A stretch of DNA of 64,000 nt from Rutpela maculata. Lineage: Eukaryota > Arthropoda > Insecta > Coleoptera > Cerambycidae. Shown here one piece after another: positions 36,409 to 48,602 of the stretch (the stretch's first letter is position 1; the number at the start of each line of letters is the position of its first letter). The position numbers were made by a program, and so were the translations under genes. The DNA is taken from contig OW386287.2 of assembly GCA_936432065.2 (NCBI GenBank), forward strand, positions 187,611,729-187,675,728, given 5' to 3'. The notes beneath the pieces are model-generated. The model was not told the origin of the DNA. It did no database searches and saw nothing but the letters and a program-made list of their open reading frames with translations.

Positions 36409-36544
36409 ATGGTCATAATGGAAAATTTTTATTCACCACGAGACAGATTTTACGAACTATGGCAGGAAATAGAGAAATGCCATTTAAGCTACCTAGAAAT
36501 GGAAGAAAGCCCAGAAAAAATTGATCAACGAAATAAATTAGAAG
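36409..36544 (+). CDS. tamo: tamo exon 1 (start codon)
   Basis: ATG at 36409, with a second in-frame ATG at 36418 that could serve instead. It encodes 45 residues beginning MVIMENFYSPRDRFYELWQE and ends GAA G/GTAAAT, leaving one base over. That base joins exon 2 to make Glu46. It was too short to stand out as a long open frame and was found by looking upstream for a phase-1 donor. Confidence 0.85.
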
Positions 36545-39500
36545 GTAAATTCTTATTACTTATTTGCTTTTTATTAAATATGTAGGAGTGACAAGGATAT
36601 TTTAAGGAAAGACAAATAAATTACTATTTCATATATCTTCACAAGAGTAAAAGTATCTGAACACAAGGCGAACTCAATCCATAGTTGTCTTTGTTTGGAA
36701 CCTCAATGTCGCAGAAATAAAGAAGAAAATTTGTAGTCTTAGACACGTCCTGATTGAAACTTCATTGAAGCTTCAATAATGTCAGTTGCTTAATCATTCT
36801 GCAAATGACTAATAGCCACTTGCACTTTATTGTTTAACAGGGGATTAATCTTAAACCTCCGTTAAATTTGCTGTTGCTTTGCACCATTCTCTAACCCTTG
36901 ATTAAATTAGCTTAAACTTGCGTTAACTTAAACCCCCAAAGTTGGCCGCTTAAAGGGCGATTAAATTTAATCGTAGTTTTTGCGCAGTCGTCGATGTTGT
37001 GTATAACCTCAATTTTTATTATATTTCCATTCTTTTGACGTTTTATTTTTATTAACAAAAATTTACGAATCGTGAGATGGATTCTGACTCCGACATTGAT
37101 ATCTTCTAATACATAGGTAATTTTGAAAGAGAAGTTAGCAGAATACCAAATTCCCTAAAATCACAAGTTAACTATCAACTTAAATAAACCTCAAACAATA
37201 AAGCACAGTGCAATAAGACGCAAGTTAAACCTGGTTTAAAAATTAAACCTCGATTAGTTATTCATCGCTTAAAATGTAAACGGTGCAAATGGCTGTAAGA
37301 CTATATGGAATTCTTAATCCTAGTTCAACTTAGTTTTCTTTTGACAATAAGTACTCAAAAAAAAATAAGTAAAAAATAATAGTCAAATTCTTTTCAGCTG
37401 CCCCACTGCCCAGGGCACCAGCACTGTCATTCTTTTCACTGCCCTAGTGATGTAATGCTTCATTCAAGTTACCTACCCTATCTTCCCTTGCTTAACCTGC
37501 TCTACAGTCGGGTATGCTTGGGTCAGCTTGATATTTTACATATTCTTCACTGTGATATTAATGTCTCTCTATAGTACAATAATATATTTCATAAACAATT
37601 GCTTTTTTCGCCAGATAAACAGTTATCGAATTCAATTATCATATACTAGTTAACTGCATTTTGGACAGATGACTAGATGAATTTAAAATTCTTAAGGTCA
37701 AAATGACATATTTTATTACCCCCATCTGCCCTAAACACTGCCCTTGGTAAAGCTGGGCAGCTGAAAAGAATTTGGGTTATATTTCCCTCTCTGATGTCTC
37801 CCTCTCTTTTAAACGACAACTTTAACATTTAATTCACTCTAGATATTGATGAGGAAATTGAGTGTCAGTTGAAACACATTTTAGTGATTTGTTCTATATT
37901 TTGTGGAAGTGCTTAACAGCCATTTGCACTGTTTTACTGTTTCAACTTATAAATATGGAAAACCATAATAAAAATAAAATATCAAGATCCGATAATTTTT
38001 CATTAGTTTAAAAACTTTTGCTTTTAATACGGCCACAAAATGCAAGAATGTAGTCGAAAATAAACAAACAAATAACGTAATGTCTCAAGGAAAGGCATAA
38101 TAATGTTAATAAAAATAAAAAATGAAAATATACTAAAAATTGAGGTTATGCACAACATTGACGACTGCGCAGGAATTGCGATTAAATTTAATCGTCCTTT
38201 AAGTGGCCAACTTTGGAGGTTTAAGTTAACGCAAGTTTACGCAAGAACGGTTCAAAGCAAATTTTAATTAACGGAGGTTTAAGATTAATCCTCTGTTAAA
38301 CAATACGATGCAAGCGGGTGTTACAGTTTAATTATAGTTATAATCAATTAATTAAGAAAACTCGCACTACTGCAAATGTGCTTCATTGTGTAAAATTCTC
38401 CGATTAAAGAACTTACTGGCTACCTTTTCTTCATATACTTTATTTGCTCCTAATATAGTCACATTATATGTCCATTAAAATGGATAGATGAACATCACAT
38501 CCCATAGGCAACAGAGGCGGGTATGTGTAGAAGGGAAAATGTACAATATTGTACCTATTTTATGTGATAATTATTGGTTAACTTCTAGGAATATTAACGC
38601 AGATTGAAAAAATACAATAGGTAAAGATGTTTTATTCAAGGGAGATATGCATTGGAAGGATATTATTTATAATATTATTATTAAAACTATAAACTGAACC
38701 TCGTCATGTTACGACTATGACCTACTTACTTATGAAACGATCGATTTCTGCAAATGGCACAGCACTGTTGCATGTTGCACTAAATTGTCACTAAACTGTC
38801 TAAATATGAACAGAGAATATTATTTAGTTATTAGGCAAATCACAACTTAAGATAAAAAGACTTCTTCACCACATTTTGATCGAAAAACACGAAAAACACT
38901 TATTAACATTAATGACGTATACTGTCAAATCTGTCAAATTGAGATTATGATAATCGAACTGAAGCCGACCGTGTACGAGCGGCCGCAAATACGCCGATGG
39001 GCCAATCAGCAACTTATGGGAAGAAGTGCCTTAGATTGGGAGTCTTTCGGGATCATAAAATTCATGCCATTATGTATCTAGATATAAGTTCTTTAATCGG
39101 AGGTAAAATTAGTTTCCCTATGAATATATTGATTTATTATCATAATAGAATTATCATATTTAAACCATAAATAATTATTATTAATAATAATAATAATAAT
39201 AATAAAAGCTTTTTATTGATATATATACATAACACATACATACATATCAAAAGGCCATCGACCGAGGTCCTTTAGCCTGTCTTTTTTTATAACAAATAAG
39301 TCGTTTACAAAGCTGTTGTACTAATTGTAAATACATACTGTAGAGTAAAAAAAAAAAAAAAATGTTTATATTGGATACTTAAATTTAAACAGTATTAAGG
39401 TAATTATTATTATTATTGTTAATTGTTTGATTTGGATATACCGGCTGGCTATGTCTACGACGGGTTGAATTAGGGTCATGCTTGTTGTCAGCAGCGAGAA

Positions 39501-42500
39501 CCACATGACGCAGTAGAGAAATGTGGAATGTAGGTATTTGTAAGATGCATTGACGAATTGTATCGTGAATGAGTGCTTGAGTTCTTTTTTTTTGATTTTG
39601 CTTCTAGACTTTGTAACAGGTCAGTTTTAAATTCCCATAAATTTTGATTAGAATTCGTTAAATTCCTGTATTTTGTATTTTATTATAGGATTTACTTATT
39701 TTTGTTGATCTTATAGAATAAATTTGACGCCGTCCCTGTCCAGCCTTTGATTTTGTTTATAATTCAGTGTTCTAGAATATTTCCTAAATTACGTGGCAAA
39801 GTTGTTGCCTAGTCCCCATCTTCCAATCAGCGAGTACAATTCCCTACTACCTTAGTGTGGGGAGAGCAGGTATAAAACTTAAGGATTGCGGTTGGCCATC
39901 TTGATTTTGGACCAGACCCTCAAAGGGTTCAGTGTGTCAGTCAAAGATGGCAAGAGTTTGTGCCTTGATTTTCTTTGTTTATGTTATTAAAAAGATGGCT
40001 AGAATTTGAGCCAATATAAGCGTGTTGCTAGTTATGGAATTTGACTTCTTCATTGAATTATACCAAGTCATAAGAAGTTAATACAAATGACGCTAGTTGT
40101 TTTAAGTATAGTAATCAGAGTTACATTAAAGTTAGTGTAAGTTACAAATAATGTGGCTTGTTATGCAGTTCTTGAGGCTACAGCTGGTACCGACCTATAA
40201 ATAAATTTGATGTCTGTGAAGCCTAGCAGTGCCTTAGACGTTCTGTAAGTACGTTTTATTTTTCTGTCTTGTGTCGCCAGTAAATGTGAATAGCTCCGGA
40301 CTACATTTTCTTAACTTTCCGTTATGTTGAGACCAAAGACACAATTTGGTTCAATCTTCAGTGTGCTGTGTGGCATTTCATTTTCGCGAGTGTCCGTTTT
40401 GTTTCGTCCCTTAAAAACTACTAATAAATTTCTTGTTTAATAGTTGTAACTTTTTGTATCTTTTGTTTTTGTATGTATCTCGTAGCTTAAATGCTACTAT
40501 GTATTTCATTTTTATGTACTACCTTTTTTTTTACGTTTAGAGATTTGTTTGATAAAAATATCAAGATTTGTTTATTAGTAAGATGTCATTTAATTTTTTT
40601 ATTTAATGCTAAATACGTTGACCAACTTTTCCTTTAATAATTTAGTTATCTATCTTTACAGTCGTTACAGTAGTATTTTGTGTATTGTGGCATTTTGCCA
40701 ACAAATATGTTTTTATGTTTTTACGTTACCGTATCTGTTTACCTTTTTAGTATATTTTAAATATGTCTGTATCTCTGTACATTTTTCGTTTTGTTTGGTT
40801 TTTGTAAGCGTAATCCAAGCACAAATTTTATTTGCTCACCCCCGATATCAATTGCTCTACCATCTCTTTTTGTCTTTACAGTAAATTTTGTTATTATTAA
40901 TTAATTTTTTGTTTGTTTTTAAAGTCCTTCAGTTTATTTACCTTCAAGAAAATAGCGAAGCTATAACTTCTACTTCTTCTGAGTCTTCTCTTTCTTCCGT
41001 TTCTGATTCCTACAGAGCAGATATCCTTCCGATTTCTTTTTCCTGTTCTTTCCCAGTAGGCTTGGTTCTTTCCTAGCCTGTTCATGATCCTCTATAATTA
41101 TTAATATTCCTTGATGAGCGGAAATGTGGTGCAATTATGGGTTTGTGCCTGGTGCCTGGTATTATAACTATCTTGAAATTGATATTCTTGGAGATGGTTT
41201 TGTGCATAGACAATGCATTCAAATATGTACTAATTAATAGAAGTAAGTATTCCTAGATGTTTAAATAAAGGTCTGCAGGTATCGTTAAATTTGGAATTTG
41301 TAATGGTTCTTATGGCGCTTTTCTGCAATTTTAATATTTTGTAGGCATGTGGATGGAGATCCCCCCAAAGTATAATTTCATAGCACTTTATGCTATGGAA
41401 AAGTGCATGATAAGCCATTACAATTACATTTTGATGTACGAGATAATTGAGATTTTTTAATAAATAGATACTAGACAATTTTTTGGACAAACGATCTACG
41501 TGAGCTTTCCATCAAGAGTGAGACCTAGGTATTTTACAGGCCCATTATTGTTGATGGAGACAAGGATTTAAATTGAAAATGAGTCTTTTCCTTATTTATC
41601 TTTAATCAGATATTATTAAAATAAACCTAAGCTTGAGAATGCATTTCTTCTGATTTTTGTTTGAGATGTTTTAAATCATTTCTCACAGCGATTAAGGTGG
41701 TGTCATCAGCATATTCAGTATGTTTATCAGTCAGGTGTAATGATATATCATTTAAATAAATTATGAATAGGACTGGGAACTCCATGTTTGAGAGACTTTA
41801 GAGAAGACGAAGTAGTGCCGTCACTTACCTATTCGTGATGTTAACATTGAATAAAAGATTGAGCAGGTCCTCTAATTTCATAGTGAAGCAAAATTTTTAT
41901 GCTTATTGTGACATTCAAGCCCTTATAATTTGAAAAGCAGTCATAGCCGAGACTTGTGCCCTTGAGAACTTTTGCTCGGAAAAGCAAAAACTACAATATA
42001 TCCAAATTTCAGAAAATTTGACTGACCATAAGGTTTGTGGGGGGTCCTTTGTGATGACAGTGCTCAACCTTAAGAGTTTGATGTATAAACACTAAATTAA
42101 ATTAAACATTTTTTTTTATAGTATAGAGTCACAGGAGGGAGCTTAAATGTATAACAATAACAACTCTAACATTCAATACCATATACCACATTCCAAAATA
42201 ATTAATATCACCGGTGTAGCTGATGACAACTTCCGTCTCTGAGATTTCAGTACTAAACACTCCCTCCTGTGACATACTCGCTGGTCTTAACTTCCATGTC
42301 AACCGCAAGGTTCCTCTGTTTATGTCTTCTGCGCAGAATCCTGATAGGTTTAGGTCATATGACAAAAAATGAAACTGGTTACTTAGGGAATACTATTATG
42401 GTGATATGTGATGGTTGCAGTTTACTTCCCTTCTTTTCCTTTCCCTTTTTGATTTGTTTTATTACATTTCATTAGAAACACTATAGAGTTCGGGATTATA

Positions 42501-45500
42501 TATGAAATTAATCACTGATTAATATTTCTCACAAGATCGCTAATCGCACGCCCCAAGATATGTTATTTTTCAAACACCTTCTACCCACTTGGCAACTTAT
42601 GTTACACTTTGTATTAAGACATCTGGCTTGAGACTCCAGCAATTCAATTATTAATTGTTTAATAAAAATTAGTTTTCCAAGTTTAAAATTTTTCAAATAG
42701 AAAATATAAAAAGAACTATTTTATATTCATTTATATTTTATTTTATATATTGTTACAAATGCCCCATAATAAGAATACGGCAGTATTTTGAATAAAATAT
42801 ATTAAAAATTAGAGACACTGTTTAGTTCAAAAGTACATGCTCGACTCACTCGCTTTGGGGTATCCCTGCCGCTAAAATGCTGACATGTTTTGACTAATAT
42901 GAGAGAGTTATCGTCTTAGATTGACGACAGAGAACCCGCAAAGTTAATATAATGAATCATTTAACTGAGTAGTATCTTTAAGATTTATTTATTTAACAAT
43001 CGGCCAATCCTGACGTGGAGCGTCCTCGCGACTGCGTCTTCTGTAGTACACTGGACTACGATTTTAGTGCTACTACTACTTACTGACCTTGAATGTGGCT
43101 CACTGGACCAACATTGTGCAAATTTTTTCCTGGTACACTGGACCTCTGTGGTTTACCCGACCACCCTTGTAATAGTTCACTGCACTAGTTTTGCTCGGTA
43201 CACTGCAGTTGTGGTTCACTGGACCACCCATGCTATAGTTCACTGGACTATTTCTGCTCGGTACACTGGACCGCTTTGTGATTCACTGGACCACCCTTGC
43301 CATAGTTCACTGGACTATTTTTGCTCGGTACTGGACCGCTCTGTGGTTCACTGGACCACCCTTGCAATAGTTCACTGGACTATTTCTGCTCGGTACACTG
43401 GACCGCTTTGTGATTCACTGGACCACCCTTGCCATAGTTCACTGGACTATTTTTGTTCGGTACACTGGACCGCTCTGTGGTTCACTGGACCACCTTTGCA
43501 ATAGTTCACTGGACTATTTCTGCTCGGTACACTGGACCGCTTTGTGATTCACTGGACCACCCTTGCCATAGTTCACTGGACTATTTTTGTTCGGTACACT
43601 GGACCGCTCTGTGGTTCACTGGACCACCTTTGCAATAGTTCACTGGACTATTTCTGCTCGGTACACTGGACCGCTTTGTGATTCACTGGACCACCCTTGC
43701 CATAGTTCACTGGACTATTTTTGTTCGGTACACTGGACCGCTCTGTGGTTCACTGGACCACCTTTGCAATAGTTCACTGGACTATTTCTGCTCGGTACAC
43801 TGGACCGCTCTGTGGTTCACTGGACCACCCTTGCAATAGTTCACTGGACTATTTTTGCTCGGTACACTGGACCGTTCTGTGGTTCACTGGACCATCTTTG
43901 GAATAGTTCACTGGACTATTTTCGCTTGGTACACTGGATCACTCTATCCATTTTTAACTTACATAAGGAATACGCACAAAAATATTCTTACAATTACAGT
44001 TTTCCTTACACTATTATTAATTGTTTTCCTTTTTTTTGCAATACGTTACCTTTTGACGTTTTATACAGAGTCTGATTGTGGTTTAAACAATCTCAAACAG
44101 TCACTCGCTACTATTCCTTTAAAACATCTTCTATGTTTTGAAAATGATGCTACTCTATAATGATCATTTCCCAATACTGCTGTTATCTGAACGGGGCCGA
44201 TATATTTTGGTACCAACTTGCCACTCGTCAAACCCGTGACCAATAATTTATGTTCTAATAATATTACATCTCCTACTTTATATTGTTTGGTCTTTGTTCG
44301 GTGCTTGTCGTAGGACCTTTTTCATTCTTTTGGCTACTAATTCGCAACGACTTTTTGCTTCAGTTCAGTCTAAGGTTTGTTCTTTTTCCAGTTCTCAGTC
44401 CCAGCTCACTCTCCATTTCTGGTATAAAGCTATAAAGGAGTTCGCTTCGAGCTACATTTGTAGTCACATTTACTGTCGAACTGATGCCTCGTTGGACTTT
44501 GTCCTATTTATCATGTTCTTCCTCAGTACTAGCTCTTAACGGCTCTAGTATTTTTCTGTTCGTACATTCTATTTGTGAATTACTGCGTGGTAAAGCAATA
44601 GCATTTTTCACATTGTTTAACAGAATATTTTTCACAAAATTGTTTAAATTCACGACAATCAAATGCTTTGCCCCTATATGTAATAACTCTTTTTGGTGGA
44701 TGCACCAATTTAATAATTTGTTCTAACTTTTGACAAGCATGTTTGCTTTTAGTATCGGGTACTGCTTCCACCCAAACAAATTTATTATTGCCAAAACTTG
44801 TTTATTTCCCGTTTCTGTTTTACAAAACGGGCCTACATGATCCACGTGCCAAGTATGACATGGTCCTGCCACTTTGTCTATCGGATGTAGCTTACCATGC
44901 CTTTTACCAGTGTGTCCTTTTAACACCATACACGCAATACAATTACTAACGAATTTTTATTCAAAGCATTTATGTTGTTAAACCAACAAGTATTTTTGAT
45001 TGCTTGTAAGATTCGTTGCCAGCCAGGATGTCCATTATCATCGTGAAACATTTTTACCACTCTCCACCTGACTTCTTTTGGAATTAAAATTTTAGGAGTA
45101 CCATCGACGTCTTTGCAAACTTTGTTATCATGCAGACTATAGCATTGTAGTGCTTCTTTGTTGAAAAGGTGTTGCTTAATAAGCTGTATATCTTCATCTT
45201 GGGCTTGAACTCCGCAGATCCAGTCTCCCTCTTTAATCATCAGTGCTGTAACGGGATTTCTGCTTAGATTATCTACGTGGCACATCTGAGTACCCGGTCG
45301 ATGCTTCACTGTGAAATCAAATTCTTGCATTGCCAACCACCACCGTCCTATCCTCGGTGACAAGTATTTCTTTGTCCATATTAACCTCATGACATTGCAA
45401 TCAGTTATGATGGTGAAATGTCTCCCATAAAAGAAATTTCCGAAACGTTTCGCTGCTTCGTATTCGGCTAATCTTTCTAACTCGTAACTATGGTATCTGG

Positions 45501-48500
45501 TTTCTGCGTCGCACGTTTGGCGGTTCATAAGGCGACAGACTTCCAAATATTGCCATCTTTCTGTTTTTGCATTAAAATATCACTTTTTCCTAATTTGCTA
45601 GCATCCATATGCAGTTGAATTTCTGTCTTAGGATTTAGTATTGCTAGTGTTGGGGCACATACCAAATTTTTCTTGAGTTGTATAAAAGCTTAAGCCTGTC
45701 GAGCAAATCTTCTATTAGTGGGTAGGGGATACCGATCTTTCAGTTATTTGATATATTTTCGGTAATTAACTACCATTCTAAAATCACCTGTTTTCTATTT
45801 TATTAAAAGAATGGGACTACTAAATGGAGAAATAGTCGATTCTATATCCTTCATTAATAAATCATTTATTATTTCGGCAACTTTTTCTCTTTCAAATAGA
45901 GATAAGCGTTAAGGTTTATATATAACTGGAACAGCTGATGTAAGCTCAATAATAATATTATTATCCATTTCAATGTCAATGTTACTTAAAAGAATAATGT
46001 TTTCACCGACACTCTGGAAATTGTTCAATAAGTCGATGAACACTTTTATTTAGTTTATCGTTTTCATTATTTTTATTATTCCATAAGCCTCGAACTAAGC
46101 ACGTATTTTTATCGACTTCTAATGTTTGTAAACTAAGATGTAAAATGCGTAGCATACCCGTGCCTTAACAGAATTGTATTTTATTTGAAGGAATTATTAT
46201 TGTAGTGCCGCTTCGATTTTGTTGAGAGTGGAAAACGCTTAACTCGCAATTATCTACATCAGATGTTACAGCAATTACATTTATTCCGGGTTTAATAACA
46301 GTAGGCTTCTGTGTATTTATTTTGACATTATTTTCTTCTACTGCGTCCCATGATAAAATAAAGTGTTGCTCTGTCAACTTTAAATATTCAGATGTTTTAT
46401 AAACATAGACACCTTCGCATTCCGTAATCGGTGGGCCTATCAATAAGTCTGTTGCTTGCAAATTATCCGGCACAACAAAGAGCTCTGTTGTCACAGTAAT
46501 TTCATCTATCTCAATTTTTGTGTTTATTTGACCTAGAGGATTTACTGTAGCTCCTCCATAACCTATGATTACACTATTCGTGGTATTCGGTTCTATTTTT
46601 AGACCTAGTTTATGAACGACACTTAATTTAATTGTGTTACAACTGCTACCAAAATCAATGTATGCGAAAAAAGGTTCCCGTTTATCTTAGCAATTTTGTA
46701 AAATTTGTAATTTTTCGTGTCATGTTTTCCACTGGATACTAGTTTTAATTCGCGGTTCGAGGTTTTACCGAATTTTTGTCTTTTCCAGCACTCATTGTTT
46801 GCAAAATGAGCAGTTTTTACTCGAAACATACTTTAAACAGTTAATTTTTTTGTGTCCCTCAAGATCGCACAAAAAACATTTTAGTCTTTTCCTATGTCTA
46901 GAATCTTGATCAACTGGTCGATTATTTTTGAAACTACGAGTAGAATCTACTTTATAATTATTTTTGGCAACTTGTTCAATATTCGCAATTAAAAATTGTA
47001 GTAATTGCTTTGTACTTACGCAACCAGCAGCTCGAATACCTGGTTTTAGAAACGGATCGTTTATGGTGTTTGCAATTACGTCCACTGTCACCCTGTCCTG
47101 TAGTTTGCAGTACTGACCAAGGGATAACTTCTGATAGAAGAAATCGATTAAACTTTGGGATGCTCTCCTCTCAATATCCACTAGATCCTATAATTTGCTG
47201 AAAATGCACTGCTGTACCAGGAAACTTTCTAGTAATTTATCCTTCCACTCTTTCCAAGTAAGATTTAAATTTTCTTGATTATTATACCACGTTTTCGCGT
47301 TGCCTTTTAGTTTATTAATCATACAATACAAACGTGCTCTTTCGTCCCAATCGAATAAATCACCTGTACTATTTAACCACTGAGTAACGTGCATCGATTT
47401 ATCGAAGTTTATACTAAACACTGCTACACTGTCAATTTTACAGTGATAAACTCTGCACTTATTACTTAATTTTCGCTTTAAAGTTTTTACTTGGCGTTTT
47501 AATCGTTTGTTTTGGCTAGATTTAGTGTCACTATCACTGCTAAGCACTACTCGGAGAACTATCACTACTGTCGGTAGGCACATGAGACTATCCCACTTCT
47601 GATTTGTTACAAATGCCCCATAATAAGAATACGGCAGTATTTTGAATAAAATATATTAAAAATTAGAGACACTGTTTAGTTCAAAAGTACATGCTCGACT
47701 CACTCGCTTTGGGGTATCCCTGCCGCTAAAATGCTGACATGTTTTGACTAATATGAGAGAGTTATCGTCTTAGATTGACGACAGAGAACCCGCAAAGTTA
47801 ATATAATGAATCATTTAACTGAGTAGTATCTTTAAGATTTATTTATTTAACAATATTTATTTTTTGTTTTGACCAATTGACGAACTAAAATTCAAATTAT
47901 TTTTTGTGGAAATCAAGGGCATTGCCCATTTGGTTTTACCAACGATTTTCATATTCCTACATTAAATCTTCCTCATTGTTTTTTCTGAGGTTACAGTATA
48001 ATGGCTACCAACATTTTGTTTGTAAAAATGTTTTCTTTATTTCAGAATACATTCATGACTTCCTGTGTGTGGCAGCCCATTCACAAAAATTTACATTTCA
48101 AGAAACTGAAGAAGTTCTACAAAGATCTGCTAGTAGCAAAATAGATTTCAGCGCTTATAAAGCTGCTACTGGGTTCAATGCCATTCAACTCTATGCTGGA
48201 AATTTACTTTCCCAACCCTGGCGAAGAGAATACCGACAGATTAAGGTATGATAGTTAAAAGTCCAGTTACATGTAAACTCAGGACTCAAAGAATGTAAGT
48301 TTTTTAAATTATGTTTCGTATTTTAAATTTTTGGTTGCTCCTCATTGCCTTACAATGAATAGGGTAGATATATTTTTTTTAAATTTATTTATATCCCAAT
48401 ATATAGTTTAGAATGTATTTATACACTCTGGCTCAAAAATGTCTCCCGGTATATCTTTAGCTGATAGTATATCCAAGAATAAAGGTACTTTTTCAAAATC

Positions 48501-48571
48501 GAAAATTGAGATATCAAATCTTTACATTTTGAGGTGTCAGGAACCCAAAAAAGCGGTTTTTAAAAAATGTC

Positions 48572-48602
<31 letters not shown>

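Larger units (their letters stand above)
42751..47852 (-). mobile_element. Ty3/Gypsy LTR retrotransposon, 5.1 kb, non-autonomous
   Basis: Two 248-bp direct repeats (42751-42998, 47605-47852) look identical base for base, run TGTTAC...TAACA, and are flanked by ATAT on both outer sides. The coding strand is -, so the 5' LTR is 47852-47605. In order: gag with a CCHC knuckle, protease, a truncated RT, RNase H, integrase and a C-terminal GPY-like segment. The 3' untranslated part is a minisatellite. The RT core is deleted, one integrase Asp is changed, and stops and frameshifts interrupt gag-pol. Identical LTRs point to a recent insertion, 193 bp from tamo exon 2. Confidence 0.92.

Noticed and set aside
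42999..43040. env gene or polypurine tract of the Gypsy element
   Set aside because: No open frame or purine run lies between the pol end and the 3' LTR. Only the minisatellite and about 50 bp of mixed sequence are there.
43228..43939. Regularly spaced repeats that could suggest a CRISPR-like array
   Set aside because: The 'spacers' are themselves repeated, the host is an animal, and the array sits inside a retrotransposon.
43067..44160. Stacked open frames rich in CTGGACC-derived repeats, resembling a repetitive protein
   Set aside because: They exist in several frames because the DNA is a 67-bp minisatellite with few stops. The unit length is not a multiple of three and there is no start context or domain.
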